The notes beneath the pieces were generated by a model. It worked only from the letters and a program-made list of their open reading frames with translations. It ran no database searches and was not told the DNA's origin. From positions 2,136,001 through 2,200,000 of the forward strand of contig JARHVA010001923.1 in assembly GCA_037957365.1 (NCBI GenBank): a stretch of DNA of 64,000 nucleotides, read 5' to 3'. Source of the stretch: Torreya grandis. Lineage: Eukaryota; Streptophyta; Pinopsida; Cupressales; Taxaceae. Positions 35,894 through 49,379 of the stretch are shown in pieces. A program made the translations under genes and the position numbers. Positions within the stretch are counted from its first letter, which is position 1. The number at the start of each line of letters is the position of its first letter.

Positions 35894-36334
35894 TATTGGT
35901 GTGTAGGGTTTTCCTACACTTTTGGTTACCTTGATTAGGTGTTTTACTTTTTCATTAGGGAAGTTAGTCCCACATGCCTTAGGATGTTTTTTAATGCCTA
36001 TCCTCCACATATTTTGGATAAGTTAGTCCCACATGCATGAGGATGTGGTGTCTTATCTACCTTTCTGCTATATATATACCTATCCTAATGTAAGCTACTC
36101 ATATGGAATATTTTTAAGTCTTGTGGATTGTGGTGAGATACTTAGTTGTGAGTTGTGAAAGCTTTGAGAGTAGTGAGATTTGTGAGCTTTTAGACTTTTT
36201 TATTCAATCCATATCCATTTATTAATACATCTATTATAGTTTCTACTCATTTATTAATTTCTAGCTTCCATAGATTTATGTGTTTGATCTTCATGTCATC
36301 GGTCTTGGAAGTCCATTATTGGGTGAATCTTACA
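35894..36334 (+). repeat. Element C 3' LTR
   Basis: It pairs with 33838-34269 and follows the polypurine-like AAGGGAGGC. Element B sequence resumes directly after it (GGATAAATATGG). Confidence 0.82.
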
Positions 36335-36769
36335 AGGATAAATATGGTTATTTCAAAAATAAGCATCAAACATGTATAAGGTAATTGTTAAATCTTTTTG
36401 GCTTGAATGTTTTTTATGTTGTTCAATTTGAAATTCTTGCATGAGATGTGGACCTTGGATTGGCCCCATATTGAGTAACATCTATGAAATAGTCATATAA
36501 ATATTAGGAATACCATATTTTTTCTCATAATTTTCCTTAGGTAAGTTATCTCCATCCTTTACATGATGGATAAAGCATTTATATTTGGAAGGAGATATGT
36601 TAATTTTTATTGTAATGAGTAATTATGAAGGAAACATATCTATGCACATCATTATATAAATGGGTAAATGATTCTTATTGTTCATGCAATGTCATTTCCT
36701 TTAATGGGAAAAGAAGGCCTCTAATAAATATAATTTTAAATTACAAATCTAAGGGCCTAATTATATCTC

Positions 36770-38200
36770 ATATGATGTACTTTTGAATTGAATAGTATAA
36801 TCTTGAAGGGACTCATCATCACAATGTTTAAAATTGTGAAAATATTCTAATGTAAGTTTTGGCACCTTATGGATATTGAAAGACATGAATAATTCATCTT
36901 ATAATTGTAATAAATTCTTAATGAACCATTTGGTAGATTATATAACCAATTTTTAGCCTCATCATAAATACTCATATGGAAAAAATCTAGCAATAGTTTC
37001 TCATCATGTGCCCATTAACCAAAAGAATGTACATAGCTAATCATATGGTCAAATGGATTTATGTTTGTCAAAATGAGAGGTAAATTGGGTAATAAAAAAT
37101 ATTTAGGGTAAGGATATTCAAGTCTACATTATGAAAGTGGTTGGTTATTTAATGGGGTAACATGTGCATAATCATTATGGAAAGCCATTTGTATTTGGAG
37201 TATGGAAACTTGATTTTAAAGGTCCCTAATAGTGGTAATTATAGACATAAGATATTTTATGGGAATATAAGTGTTTTTCATAGGTGTTATCATTGGTTTC
37301 AACTCACCACCTCATTCAAATCTAGGTATATGAGTATCATCATCCTTATGTATAACAAGTGCAAGTTCAAACATCACTAAATTTAGGATATTTTAGAAAT
37401 GGTATAGGATTTTTTAATTTTGGTTCATTTGGTATATCATTTGAATAGCTTGTACCATTTGAATAATTTTTTTTGTTTTCCTTTAGTAAGGGTATAATAA
37501 TTATAAATTTGGAAAATGTTGGTAAGAACACCTTTTTTGATATAGAATTTGTTTTAAATTAAGGTGGGAAGAAATCATCACCCTTGAATAAAGGGGAATT
37601 ATTTGTCAATGTAGGAATGTTGAGGGATTTAATGAATTTGATTGAAGGCATGTCACCCCTATTAGTTATTTGTATATCATCCATAATTTTTTTTGTAGTT
37701 GTCAAAACTTTTGCCTATCAAATGCAGGATCCTCTTGGTCATATGTACCCACTTCTTTGGTAAAATGTATATGCTTGATTTATTGGTGAGTCATGGATTT
37801 ATTTGAAAAACCAAACCATTATTTATTTGTATTATTATTTTTGAGAAATATCGGGTGGGTTATACCTTGGTCATATTTGAACAATCCTTATCCTTAATAT
37901 CCATACTTTTGTAAGTATCAAGTTCGAAACTCATATAATGGTTATATACAAACTATGGGTAAAGGCTTGTTATATTCATTAAGATGTATGATCTCATCTC
38001 TTGAAGTGGTTAGAGCATGGACCTGATCAGATGGATAATGGATACCAAAATTCAAGGTTTTTATATTATGTTCTTTAGAACTTGGGTGAAGGTAAGAGTA
38101 GTCAATTTTGATTCCTTATTTAAGGGAGAATTGGATTGTTTCTTAATCATAGTTATCGAATAAATGAATATCATCCATGATAAGAGATATGAAGTATATA
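36770..38200 (-). pseudogene. Element B gag remnant
   Basis: Minus-strand gag equivalent to that of element A. The clearest part (about 36790-37090) reads NINPFDHMISYVHSFG, then WAHDEKLLLD, FHMSIYDEAKNWLYNLPNGS and CDDESLQDYTIQF across frameshifts. These are the Trp/Asp-Glu and Leu-Pro-x-x-Ser landmarks of Retrotrans_gag. The upstream proline repeat seen in element A is degenerate here. No protease or pol follows. The next sequence to the left is element C. Confidence 0.75.
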
Positions 38201-38279
38201 AATATTAGCATAAAGCAGGTAATAAGCATCTCAAAAGGTATGCTTAGGGTTTTGATGTTTAAATATCACATTCACGAAA

Positions 38280-39605
38280 TGTTTAAACCTAAAATGAAAT
38301 AATGGGGGCATGTATTTCACTTTAATATTAGGGTTAATAATACAAAAATGAAATGGCACAAGGGTGATAATCAGATCTATAGTAGGCCAATTAGATTCTA
38401 AACTTAAATATAAGCATACACTAGACTTATTATGTTGAGATATATGGAAAGTAAAACTAGGATAGATATATAAATGAAAAATAAGAGATTACTTAGCTTG
38501 TTATAATGATAATGTAGTTTTGGATCTAGAATAGGATAAAATTTGGTGGGAAGACAATTTTGTAATAGTTGTTAGATTCTAGATCTAGTGTCTCTAGCTA
38601 TCTAGGCAATTATGTTAACCATCAATGGGTACATCAATGATACTATCAAATTCTGACACTAGTGTATTATACATAATATATGGTGAAATAGGATGTGACC
38701 ACATATATGTTTTTGATTTTTTATTCACCTTCACTCTAGTTCATTAAAATCTAGGTCATGGATTATCACTCCTTATGAAATGGAAAAACCCTATCTTTCC
38801 ATATTCAATGTGGCCTTGGGTAAAAATGAGTTAGTGGTCACATGGTGTCGAGCTATCCCCAATGACCCCACTATAAAATGATGTTGCCTACATATCCAAT
38901 ACTTTGAAAAGGGACTTAGACTGATGTAGTTCTCCCTTGCATGTTTGTTTGTGTGTAAATCATGTAATGTGTGTAAATTAAGTACAATAATTACTTGGCC
39001 TATAACTTGGAAAACCATATTTTTGGGCTACTCTTTTAGGACTTCAGACCTATAGATGTGATTTACCTATGATTGGTATGGAAATATGGAATCTTTGATC
39101 AATTAAATGCTTGATAGAATGCTTTTTTATGAGAGCCTTAGTCTCTTTGGTCTTTTCTAGGTGAGGAATGAATGAGGGTTAATCTTGTATTTATATTAAT
39201 CATTGAGATTAATAACTAACATTAAATCACTTAGGTTGACCATTAGGATATATTTCATTTACAAATTATATCACTTTAGGGTACTAGACACTTACATCAA
39301 GGCAAGATAGTAACAATGACACTATTGTATGTCCTGGACATTAGTCTCCAGGGAATAGCAAAATAAGTATAGGATAAGAACTTATGGAGGTGTAATATAA
39401 GTACATTTTAAGAATTCTAGACAAGATATAACATTTGTGTCATCAATATAAAACTAGTTAGACTAATATATATGCCAAGGGACATAAGATAGAGTAGATG
39501 TGAGGCTTGTAGAACCAAGGAGTGTGTAATTAAGAGGAATATCCAAGGTTTGAGTTTGCCATGTGTACAAGACTAAGGTAACATAATCACAAAATATCAT
39601 CTATA
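38280..39605 (-). repeat. Element B 5' LTR (right copy)
   Basis: It starts TGTTTAAACC and ends ATCTATA on the plus strand. It matches 25833-27026 and, more weakly, the LTRs of element A. A decayed primer site lies directly to the left. Confidence 0.8.
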
Positions 39606-39610
39606 GTGCC

Positions 39611-40432
39611 TTTGTCCAATGAATGCATAATTTTTTATTTCCTAATTGTACATTTTAATCTTATTTTTATTTATATTAATCTTCATTATGCTCTTCTTGA
39701 CCATATTTAGATTCATCCTCGTGCTCTACCCTAACCTTTATTTGGTACTTGTTATGTGCAGTAAATTATAAAGTGACCTTCATTCTCTTATACCAAAGCT
39801 TCAAGAACTTATTTTTATTATTAATATTGATTGTCTACAAAGTATATAGTAAAGGATATTTGATAAAAAATATCCAAAGCATACAAATATGAATTCAATA
39901 CATATTTTACATATTAAGCTTTTAATATTCAAAAATTTCAGCATGCTTACCCTATATTTTTTCAGAGTGGGCCATAATTGAGGATCATACTAGATATAGT
40001 CGAATGCATGAAGCTAAATCTATATAGAATAGTGTAATCTAAAGAATAAATCAAAAAGGAAGAAGCTTGTCTTCACAATAAAAAATTGCATTAACATTAA
40101 TTAACCAAAAATTACATAAGATGGTATATTATATAGTGATGAACTAGGTCACCCAAAAAGGTAACTAACTAAACTCACAATTAAAAAATGAATTAAAGTA
40201 CATTTCCCCAAATAACTTATTATTAACCTAAGTAAGTTAATTAGACCGTGAAGGTAAAAAAACATATTGGAAAAAAGCCTACACTAACATATTTGAGTGT
40301 CCTTGATTTTATTTGATTGAATCTATAATTTCTTGATATCTCAAGGTCCTCTTTCTACAAACCAAAAAAATCTCAATTGGATGAATATGTGATGAGGTCT
40401 ACCTTATACAAGATAGACACTTTTTTATTTTT
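39611..40432. other. Unannotated AT-rich spacer between elements B and E
   Basis: No frame longer than background and no repeat partner found. It is the original flank into which B and E inserted. Confidence 0.5.
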
Positions 40433-40494
40433 TATGTATGTATGCATGTATGTATGTATGTATGTATGTATGTGTGTGTGTGTGTGTGTGTATG
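40433..40494. repeat. (TATG)n/(TG)n microsatellite, left half
   Basis: Tandem TATG units that pass into TG units, ending GTATG at the left edge of element E. The other half of the same microsatellite is at 61008-61060, so E landed inside it. Confidence 0.95.
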
Positions 40495-43400
40495 TGTTGG
40501 GACAAACATACCCCATTTTTTTGAATGGGACCCTTGAGAAACCCTTATAATAAAATGTGGAAGTTTCATTATGTCAAGATATTTTCTAGAATTTGAAGAT
40601 CATCCACTTTGTTAAAATGCAAGCTTATGTGGTTTTGTCTTACTTTAATTTGGACTAATAGCACTAATGATATTCATTTGGAATTTAGTTTTAGGTTCCA
40701 TAGAATGTGTTCTTAAGAACTCTATATGCCAAAACCCTAGCAAACCCACAAATCAAAACTGAATAAAAGAAGGAACCATTTTAAAATTCATTTACAGACT
40801 TAGTATAGAATGCATATTTTAGGTTTAGTCATGTTTTTTAACACAAACTAACTAAAAATATTGGCCCCCTTTGTTATTTTCCACTTTTTTATAAATTTAT
40901 ATATGGCCTAACTAATGTTCATCTTGCAGGGTCCTTTTAATATCTCTTGACTTAGTCTAAGGTTTCGATACTAAGGCCTCAATGTATTCATTAATACCAT
41001 CATGACCTTAGTCTTAGCACTTTGAACCTAAGTATTTTATATCTCCATGGTCATAAATTAACTTCTTTGCATCTTGTAGCATCTAATGGTCCATGTTTAT
41101 CACAACATTTGATCCATTGGAGTGAGGATAACCCAAACTTTAACTTAAATAACATACATCTTTGGTGATTTGACAGTCTGTGCTTACTCATTAGGACCCA
41201 ATCGAATGGGTTGAAGCATAATTAAAAAGTTAAAGGGATATAGAAGGCCAAAAATATTTACATGCATCACCTCCACATTCAAAAGCTAAAATAAAAGGGG
41301 TCTTTCTTGATAAAGTGACCAACCATAAGCAAGCTCCTGGGTCATGATCGATGATTGACGCTTCATTACCAATTTTAATCTGACAGAGTGAATGTAATCC
41401 AAAATCCTAAGAGAACCCATGAACATGCTAAGTGGAATATTCACATTTGGTCTTGAAGATTTTAATTAACTTAAAATTGATGTTCATTAGATCATCATTT
41501 AGCATCTGAAATGAAGAATTTGATGCCCATGTGATCATCAACTTTAAGCCCATTAAAATTAAATTTTCACTCACTTAAACTTGATGCCCGTGTAATTGTC
41601 AATTGATGCTTAAAAGGGTTTATTTTATGTATATGAGACCATCAATTTCAATCCAATGAAATATCTTACTCAGGCTCAAAATACACTCCCAAATCTTGCT
41701 AGAAGGCTCAGAATAGGCTTTATAAGCTAAGGAAAATGCTCAAAAAATGGGAGTCTTCGACCTGTAAATATCAAAATGGTCTTATGATCTAAATACTTAG
41801 TCTATATTTATATAGAAGGGTCCCCATGGAATTTTACAAAAAAAATCATGAACTTTAAACTATGAGCTTAGGCTAAGTCTTACTTTTAAAAAGGATGGTC
41901 CTTGTCACACAAAGCATAAGCTAACTAGAGGTTTTCATATATGGTGGCCTAGATTATTTAGACCCTTGCCCCTTAGTTTTAAATTAGGAAACTTAGGCAT
42001 AAATTCCTTAGCCTAAGGTTTATATCATGCTTAATACACATGAAAGAAACCTTAGCTTAAGGAACTTAAGCCTAAGTCTTGGCTTTAATGAAGTACCAAC
42101 TTAATGTTTAGGTATTTTTGTAGATCAACAGTTTGTGCCCTATCATTGGATTTGATCCAATGGTGTAGGGCCCCTAAATAATTTTCAACAAAGATTTGAG
42201 ATCCAAAAATTTCAACACATGGCATGAAATTATTTAAGGCATAACTAACAAGATAATCAATGGGTCACACTTTGTGGTTGAGAGTTGATCTGATAACATG
42301 AAGGTACTCATGACTTTTTAAAGGCCCACGAGCTCACTGTGTGGCTAATGCCCATTTGAAAAGGGATTGATAAAATATTTCAAGCATAGAAAAGATACTT
42401 AAACATGATAAATGTTATGACCATAGGGTTTATAATAAAAAGACCTAATCATAACCAAGGGCCTAGATTATAATCAATCGCTCATGCTAATCTAGGATTT
42501 TGATCCTACGGTGTGAAATAAATAAGATTATTTTAAATAGAAATGGCTAGTGTTCAAGTGGCATTTATGAAAAATGTCATGAAATGTCTAAACCAATGCC
42601 ACATAGGTGCCATGCAAGTAGAAAAAAACAAAATTTGAGATTTTATGGGCTAAAACACACAAAGGTATAAAGGCATAGGTCTAAATCAAATCCAAGGCAT
42701 GTATAAGCTAAATCCTAGATATATTTTGCCATTAAAGCTCCAAACACTAAACCCAACATAAAATCAACCGGAATGGACTCAATTTATCACAATTTGATCA
42801 AAGGATAACTTAATTGTGTTTCTGAGCATAAGATAGATTTTGTAAAGATCATCTACAACCTAATGTGAATAGTAAAGAAAGACCAAGGCCATGGTAGCTA
42901 ATAAGTATCAATAGAAGGAAGACATTTAACTTTATTTGATAATAGACAATGAGGGTTGGATCTTTAAGGATACTAAATTAGACCTCATGGCATTGAACAT
43001 CTAGGGCATTAGGAATGAGTCTGAGCTCTTCTTCATGATAGAAGAACTATAACCCATTTCATAAGAGAAATAAAGGAATGCCACCATGATCAGGTGACAC
43101 TATGACTTGATTGTAGTCTAGATGGTAGGTCTTCATCACAATGCGACAAAACCATAGGTATTACATTATATCAACATCCTTGCCCCCATATTTGTTGATT
43201 GTAGAATAGATAATGAATGGATCATTAGGGAGGGAACACAAAAATGGTAGCCTACATTTCCATTATTGCTTTTGATAATTATTACAAGATCCCTCTCCCT
43301 CATGTAGACCTTTTCAAAATCAAAAAATGGACCAATAATCATGACCTAGACTATGTCCTCAAACCCTAATTGCACCAAAGACCTCATATCTTAAAAACGT

Positions 43401-46400
43401 TGAGGGCAAGATCTATATCATTTAATTTAGAGAAGACATTAGGGTAATATTGACCTTATTAAAGTAAGCCTTCAGTGACCTTTCATCTACTTGTGTGAAT
43501 AAAATCTGGGTCCCATATGTGCACTATATGTTATAAGAGAACTTTACCCCTCTAATTAGAGACTTAATCAATGTTTTCTTAGCCAAATAATTCAACACCA
43601 TGAAGAGAAAGACCCCAAAGCAATTATTTATGATGTCTTACCTACTTGACACCATTTTTACCTCAATCACCTTCCCTAGGATTATAAATTGGTGCCCAGA
43701 GGGCAGGATAACCATTCAACATTATTATGCCAAACTACACATCTTCAAATATAGGAATCACATGCAGTTTATTTGTGACTATGTTTATTCAACTATAGTG
43801 TAAGCCATCATAGGTGTTCCCATGCCTAGAGTCCACCCCCTCATCAAGATGTTTGTTGAAATGATAGGGGACATATGGTATTACCCTAACTACACAATTA
43901 TCAGTATATAAGGAATCATGTCCCAACCTTACAAGCTACTAGTTTATGTTTCAAATAAGCTTGCTGAGTAGGAAATTGCCTCCTAGCTCATCCATGGCAT
44001 TGATAAGAATTTAAAATAAAAGAGTAAAGGTCTACTCTACCCCTTCCCTATGAATATTTGTAAAACCATAATAAAATATTGGAAATAGGTGGAATTGTGA
44101 CCACATATAGGGATTTATTTGGCTTCCAACTAGATGAACTCTAGATGTGCGATCCAAAAAATGTGGTTGGTGAGCATATAAAAGATAAGAAGCTTTGAAA
44201 TCCATAATATTTATATCAACTTAGTGTCTATGACACCATATATATTAAGACTAAGAACCATGAGGAAGTATTATCTAGGATCCAAGGCTACAACATTAAG
44301 CTTGAACATAAGCTAATCAAGGATAACAAGCCATCTAGGGAAACATGGCAAATGCATCCCTTGAAATATCACTTACTACCTGGGCCATCTGAAAAATCCC
44401 ATGAGAAACCTCAAGTAGAGAAACCATAACCCCAACTATAGGTTAGTAGGTTCAAGGTGAACAAACCAAGGGAAAGGAAAAAGTTGGAGAAGCAAGATTG
44501 GAAGAAAGTCCTGGAGAGGGATCCCCATATTTAGCACTACCATAAAGACTACCTTCTCCAATACAGTTTATGGACATGATTACCTTGGAAATAGAAGAGA
44601 CACTTTAGGGTGCCCTCAAGGAACTTTTAGAGGCCTATGACTCTAATAGTGAGGGGGATCCCAAAGAGGATACAGGAACAAAGCTTATCTCAGTAGCATC
44701 CCATCAGAAGAGGAAGGTAGAGCTAGTATTGGTCCTTTAGCATTGAAGAAGGGACCAAGATTGAACATCGCTCATCTCACTAGTGAAGTCAATCTATTTA
44801 GTGATGAGTTACTAATTCATAGACCAATCATTCCTAACTAGTTCATCTATAAAAAGTTACAAAAGATCCCTTCCCTTTCTCATTCTTGAGCCATGACAAG
44901 GGTTATTGATGTTGGGATGCAAGATGATATGAAGCCTTGGATAAAGGCTATAGTAAAGGATCAAGAAGAAAGGAGAATTGTGGTCATTGAAGAACTAGGA
45001 AGAAAGAAGATAGATACTCTAAGAGCATCTATTAGCTCAAGTGTGGAAGTCCTAGAACCTCCCAAGTTTAAGGAGCTAGTTACTACCATCCATTTCAACC
45101 TTGAAATAGATGAGTTGGAAATAATAATAACAAGGATAACTATGGTTATAATAGAAGAATTTACCTTTCAAAAGTTGGAACCCCTTATGGGATTAACCCC
45201 AATGGGAGGCCAGCATCTTAGTGAAGCTACAATTCATGAAGATGATGTGAAAAGTTTGATTGAGGCCTAGTCTACACAAGCTAGATCTGGAGTCCAAGGT
45301 TTGAAGTAAAGGATCCATAATTTTCAAAAGGAGAAGGAAAACTTGCAAACACAAGCAATTCTATCAGTGCCAGATGCAATGACCAAAATGCTTAATGAGT
45401 TATTTTATGACATGTTTGAGGCACTTAAGTTAATGAAGCTAAGTCAAAGTGCCTTAGAATGGAAATGTGTGCTATCCAAGATTTTAGTCACCCAATGGTA
45501 GACCTTACAAGACAAAATATCCCAACTCCTCAACATTCAAGCAAAGAAATAGATCCCAAACTTCAAGACCATTAGTTTGGTACATTTGAGTACAATTTTG
45601 GGGATTGTAAATGACAAAGTTTAAAATTTAAGTGCATGGCACAATGGTGTGGAAAGGATCCTGAGAAAGGATAAGGAACTAATTATAAGAATTGAATAGC
45701 TTCTTGGGACCATGCTCAAGGATCTTACACAACCCACCATCCTAGGAATCATAAGTGATGAAGAATTTAAGCATAGGACTACTATGGTAATCTAATAAAT
45801 CAAATAAAAAATTCAAGGAAAATATGGGGCTAACAAAAAAAAATCTTGGACATGATATTTAATGCAGGGGAAAGGATAAGCGAAGGCAAGAGCATTAAAG
45901 AGGCCATGGAAAGGAATGATAGAGAATTTGATGACTTGGTGGATCAAGAGGAGGAGCAAATCATGAAGCCCGTTATGGATATGGACCTAGTTGATGAGCA
46001 ACATGAGACAACCATGAGTATCCTCCAAAAATGACAATAATAATCCCCACCAACCAATTAGACAAAATTTTAGTTGGTAAATTTTTGAATATTTTACAAT
46101 AGGATATTCCATTGTAAAGGCATATGCTAGTTTGTTAGCATATTTGCCTCTAGGTAGGTATGATTGTAAAAAGCAAGTGTATTTTAGACTTGATAAAGAC
46201 AATTGTCCTTATATTGGTACACCTATATCTTGTTATTGAATGATGTACTACCTAATCTTCCTATAAAGACATGTATTACCATTTGTAAGGGGAGAGGTTT
46301 TTGAGCAAATTTGTACAATTTACAGCAATTAATAGAATCAAAGGGATTCTACAAAGATTGTCCATGTTTGATGTGTTAATTGTCTTTTTTATCTTTTCTC

Positions 46401-47098
46401 TCAATTACTATTTAAGGTCTTTAATGTGAATGGTGTCTTAGAATTTTGAGTTTTATCTTAATAGTCACAGGGTTTTTAATTTGTGCAACCTACTAGATTA
46501 GCTGAAAGATTTTTGTTCTCCATTTTTATCTTACTTTGTTCCTAGATGTGCATGTGTTATCTAATAATAGTAGTAAATATTTAAATAATAACTAGTTCTT
46601 ACTTGTGATTCTTCACACTTTATTTTGAAATTGGCTTGGTATATAGTGGAATTTGAGCTTAGGTTGTTTTACATTATATATTGGTTTGAATACATACTCA
46701 GTTGAAATGGATGCTTTGTCATAATGTTTAAGACTAGAATTGGTAATCACTCTTTTATTTCTACCTTACCCTTCTCTTTGCCCTTTTTTCACCAATATCA
46801 TGTTAGTTTTAGCTTCATTATAAAATCCACTTAGATTAATTTATAGCTTAAATCTGGGGTGTAATTCACTAAGTATTGACATAGGCTCTTAATAATTCAT
46901 GAAGAATGGACCAAGGTGGCTTCCAACCACCAAATTATAGAAATATTTTGGAACACTTTATCTTGATCTATTATTATTTCACCATAGGCAACTAGATTTC
47001 CAAAACCTATAACTCATGCCTTGAATTTTCCAAATTCTAAAATTAGAAGTGTTCTTTAAACACTGAGAGCACTTGTGGTTCACTTAGAAGCATCAACA
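40495..47098 (+). repeat. Element E 5' LTR, 6.6 kb
   Basis: It begins TGTTGGGACAAACAT after the microsatellite and ends AGAAGCATCAACA. It pairs along its full length with 54395-61007: for example GGCCTAGATTATTTAGACC (41950) with 55870, GACCAAGGCCATGGTAGCTA (42881) with 56804, and the end block TTGAGAGCACTTATGG (60972) with 47063. Unusually, it contains a long reading frame (42891-46034). Confidence 0.9.
42891..46034 (+). pseudogene. LTR-borne ORF of unknown function, 5' LTR copy
   Basis: A degenerate frame of about 1,048 codons with a start and stop shared by both LTRs. It opens MVANKYQ and reads IDNEGWIFKDTKLDLMALNI (about 42930-42990). A well-preserved part (43600-43900) has RIINWCPEGRITIQHYYAKL and GDIWYYPNYTI. 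The middle is Pro/Glu/Lys-rich (about 44380-44750). The C-terminal half includes the open stretch 44893-45270 (MTRVIDVGMQDDMKPW...) and ends in an acidic, helix-prone tail (45846-46034) that stops after SILQK. I recognise no family: no gag, protease, envelope-like signal peptide or membrane segment. Differences from the 3' copy include many stops that are open in the partner, showing that it was once one protein. Confidence 0.78.
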
Positions 47099-47104
47099 AG
47101 CTTT

Positions 47105-47121
47105 TGCTAGTGCTAGAAGGA
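47105..47121 (+). other. Candidate primer binding site of element E
   Basis: TGCTAGTGCTAGAAGG lies just inside the 5' LTR end. Its form resembles tRNA-complementary primer sites of the TGG...AGAAGG type, but the leading TGG is altered and the spacing is long. Treat it as tentative. Confidence 0.35.
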
Positions 47122-47689
47122 GGGTCGATTGAGTTCTTAAAATATTTTTTAATCTTGGTCTGCTTTGTCTAAAGATTAGTATATCATTGTGTTTTTTAAT
47201 TGAATTCTTTGCTTAGAAAATATATAGACCATTGATCTTTATTATTTTGAATGCATCTTTGTGCTTCCTTTGAAATTATTTGAGCATTGATGCTTGTTTA
47301 TGGTAAATTTAGATTTAACTTTGAAAATCCATAGTATATGAGGTTAGGATGGCTCATTTTGATCAAATTTAGGCATAACTTTCATATATCTAAGTTCCTT
47401 TGGGCTTAGAATCATAAGATAGACCATATTTATGTAGTGAAATGCATCTTTGAGCTAATCCATTCAGAGATCAATGTCCTTTATAGTTTTTCATACCACC
47501 TTTACAAAATAAGCTCAATGTACAGGTCTAATTCTTGTTCTTTATAAAATTTGACTTGATATATTATATTTCAAGTAAGGATATTCAAATTTTAGGCTAG
47601 AATTACCTAGGATTAGAAAAAGATCACACTCAAAAACTAGAGATCTTTAATTGAACTTGAGGTTCACAAAAAATCCAGACACAACAAAG

Positions 47690-49300
47690 GAAGATGCAAA
47701 AGATCTAAGTCCCTTCCAACTTCACCCTTTCAAAGGACATGTGCTTTAAATCTTCATCCAATTATGGCCTGGATAGGAGATTCTTCCATCAATGTACCAA
47801 GTGTAGTACATTACTTCCCATGCAACCCTAAGAAGTATTTACCTATATTTAGTTCAACAGGTATCATAAATGTTGAAGAATATATAAAGTCTTTTAAGGC
47901 TACCTTAAAATTACTTAATGTTTTGCATGAGGATCTAGCTTACATGTTATTCCCCTTTATGATTAAATATATTTCTTATGAATGGTTCTTAAACTTGCCT
48001 AATAATTACATCACAATCTAGGATGATTTCAATAATGCATTCATTAATCAATTTGGTAAGATTGTGAGTCCTTATGTTATTTACTATCAGTTCACAACCA
48101 TTAAAATATATGCAAGTGATCTTATAATTTCCTTCAATGTTAGATTCCAAAAAATGTTTAGCAGGACCATAGACCCTTCTAAGCCTAACAATGTCTTAGC
48201 TTTGGAAATTTGCAAAGATGCAGTAGATCCCATGACCTCTATGTTTTTAAAGAGATCCATGCTATATATAGCATCATTGGCTAGAGCCTATGTTGAATCT
48301 ATAACCATCAATGATCAAATACATCCCCAAGGTAAAATGGTGTATTCTATGCCAAACATTAAACCCTAAATGCCTGTGATGAACTTGTTCCCAAAAATAA
48401 CCAAAATATTCTAGCATTAAACTTGTTTCCAAACATAACTTAGTTGTCATTAAGTCATGTAGATCCCAATCAGAATTTAGGATTATTAAATCATCCTACC
48501 AATGGCTTCAACCTAAATGATCAAAGGGTTGTGGTTTCATCTCATAACAATAACTAGGTACATAATTTTGAAACTCCTAAAAATGAGAATGAATCTATCT
48601 TAAAAATAGTCCAAAAGTTGAGCACTAATTTTCTTCAGTTGAAAAAACAAGTTGGGAATACTGCTAAAAGTTTAGGTAGGAAATTTTCATTTCAAAGGTA
48701 TAATAGTCCAATTAATAGATTTTAGAATGATAGTTTTCATAATAATAGTCATAATGAGCCATCTTCTAAAAATAAGATTATGGACATTAACCTCACTGAT
48801 ATTGCATTGTTTGACTATTGTAGGCTATAGTGCACAGCCAAGCATGGGGAAATTGATTATATAGAATTTTTCAAAGCTTTTGAGTATTTCCATGAGGATT
48901 TGGATGCATTTTAAGTGGTCCCTAATAAATAAAATGGTGTATTTTCCTCTAGAACTAAGTCATCTGACCAAGCCTTCATGGTAGACACCTTTGATTTCCC
49001 CTTTTAAGAGGAAAATGAACCTAATGAGATCCCTAAAGAGATCTAAGCCTTCCAACAGTTCTTAAAGAAGACCTATTCCTTAAGGAATAGGGAGTAGAGG
49101 TATCCTTTGACTACCTCAACACCTCAAAATAATTTTATAACTCCTTTATACCCTTATTCAAATAACAATCCTGAGCCACCTAAAGGGAGTACTTCTAAAC
49201 CTAGCATTGAAATTCCTATCTATTTTAAGACTAGTTACAACATAGTTGAAGACATGAAAAGGATAAAGGCTAATATCACTTTTCATGAACTTAGGTAAAT
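47690..49300 (+). pseudogene. Element E gag
   Basis: The open stretch 47764-48021 ends at a TAG where the fold expects Trp, and the same frame continues to 48369. The line YEWFLNLPNNYIT, then DDFNNAFINQFG, is the Retrotrans_gag core. The later part is looser: CTAKHGEIDY-like residues near 48835-48870, then YNIVEDMKRIKANITFHEL (49236-49295), wording typical of the gag-protease junction in Tat-group elements. The start is uncertain because the frame is open upstream of the Met at 47764 only in pieces. Stops are mostly TAG or TAA at Trp or Gln positions. Gag would form the particle in intact relatives. Confidence 0.82.
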
Positions 49301-49379
49301 TACAGAGCAAAGGGACCTTCGATTGGAATCATTGAATTCCAATAATCCACCACAGACTGATCATGCCAATTGGATTGTG

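Larger units (their letters stand above)
33838..36334 (+). mobile_element. Element C: small non-autonomous LTR retrotransposon
   Basis: Two direct repeats of about 435 bases (33838-34269 and 35894-36334) both open with TTGGTGTGTAGGG and close with GGGTGAATCTTACA. AAGGGAGGC precedes the right copy, as a polypurine tract should on the plus strand. Flanks AGTAT (33833-33837) and AGGAT (36335-36339) fit a decayed duplication. The 1.6-kb interior has only short frames (34573-34776, 35324-35575) with no retroelement motif that I can name. It is nested in element B, a few bases right of segment D. Confidence 0.82.
25833..39605 (-). mobile_element. Element B: gag-only LTR retrotransposon with three nested insertions
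   Basis: Direct repeats 25833-27026 and 38280-39605 start TGTTTAA(A/C)CC and share long blocks, for example GAAATGGCACAAGGGTGATAA (25901 and 38349). The outer flanks GTGCA (25828-25832) and GTGCC (39606-39610) fit a decayed 5-bp target duplication. Gag lies on the minus strand next to the right LTR, so that LTR is 5'. It belongs to the same family as element A: LTRs, internal non-coding blocks and gag all correspond. It carries three later insertions at 28350-29240, 30428-33708 and 33838-36334. No pol domain was found. Confidence 0.82.

Noticed and set aside
40495..47098. Envelope-like gene for the LTR-borne frame
   Set aside because: No signal peptide or membrane segment is visible. The protein is charged and has a helix-prone tail.
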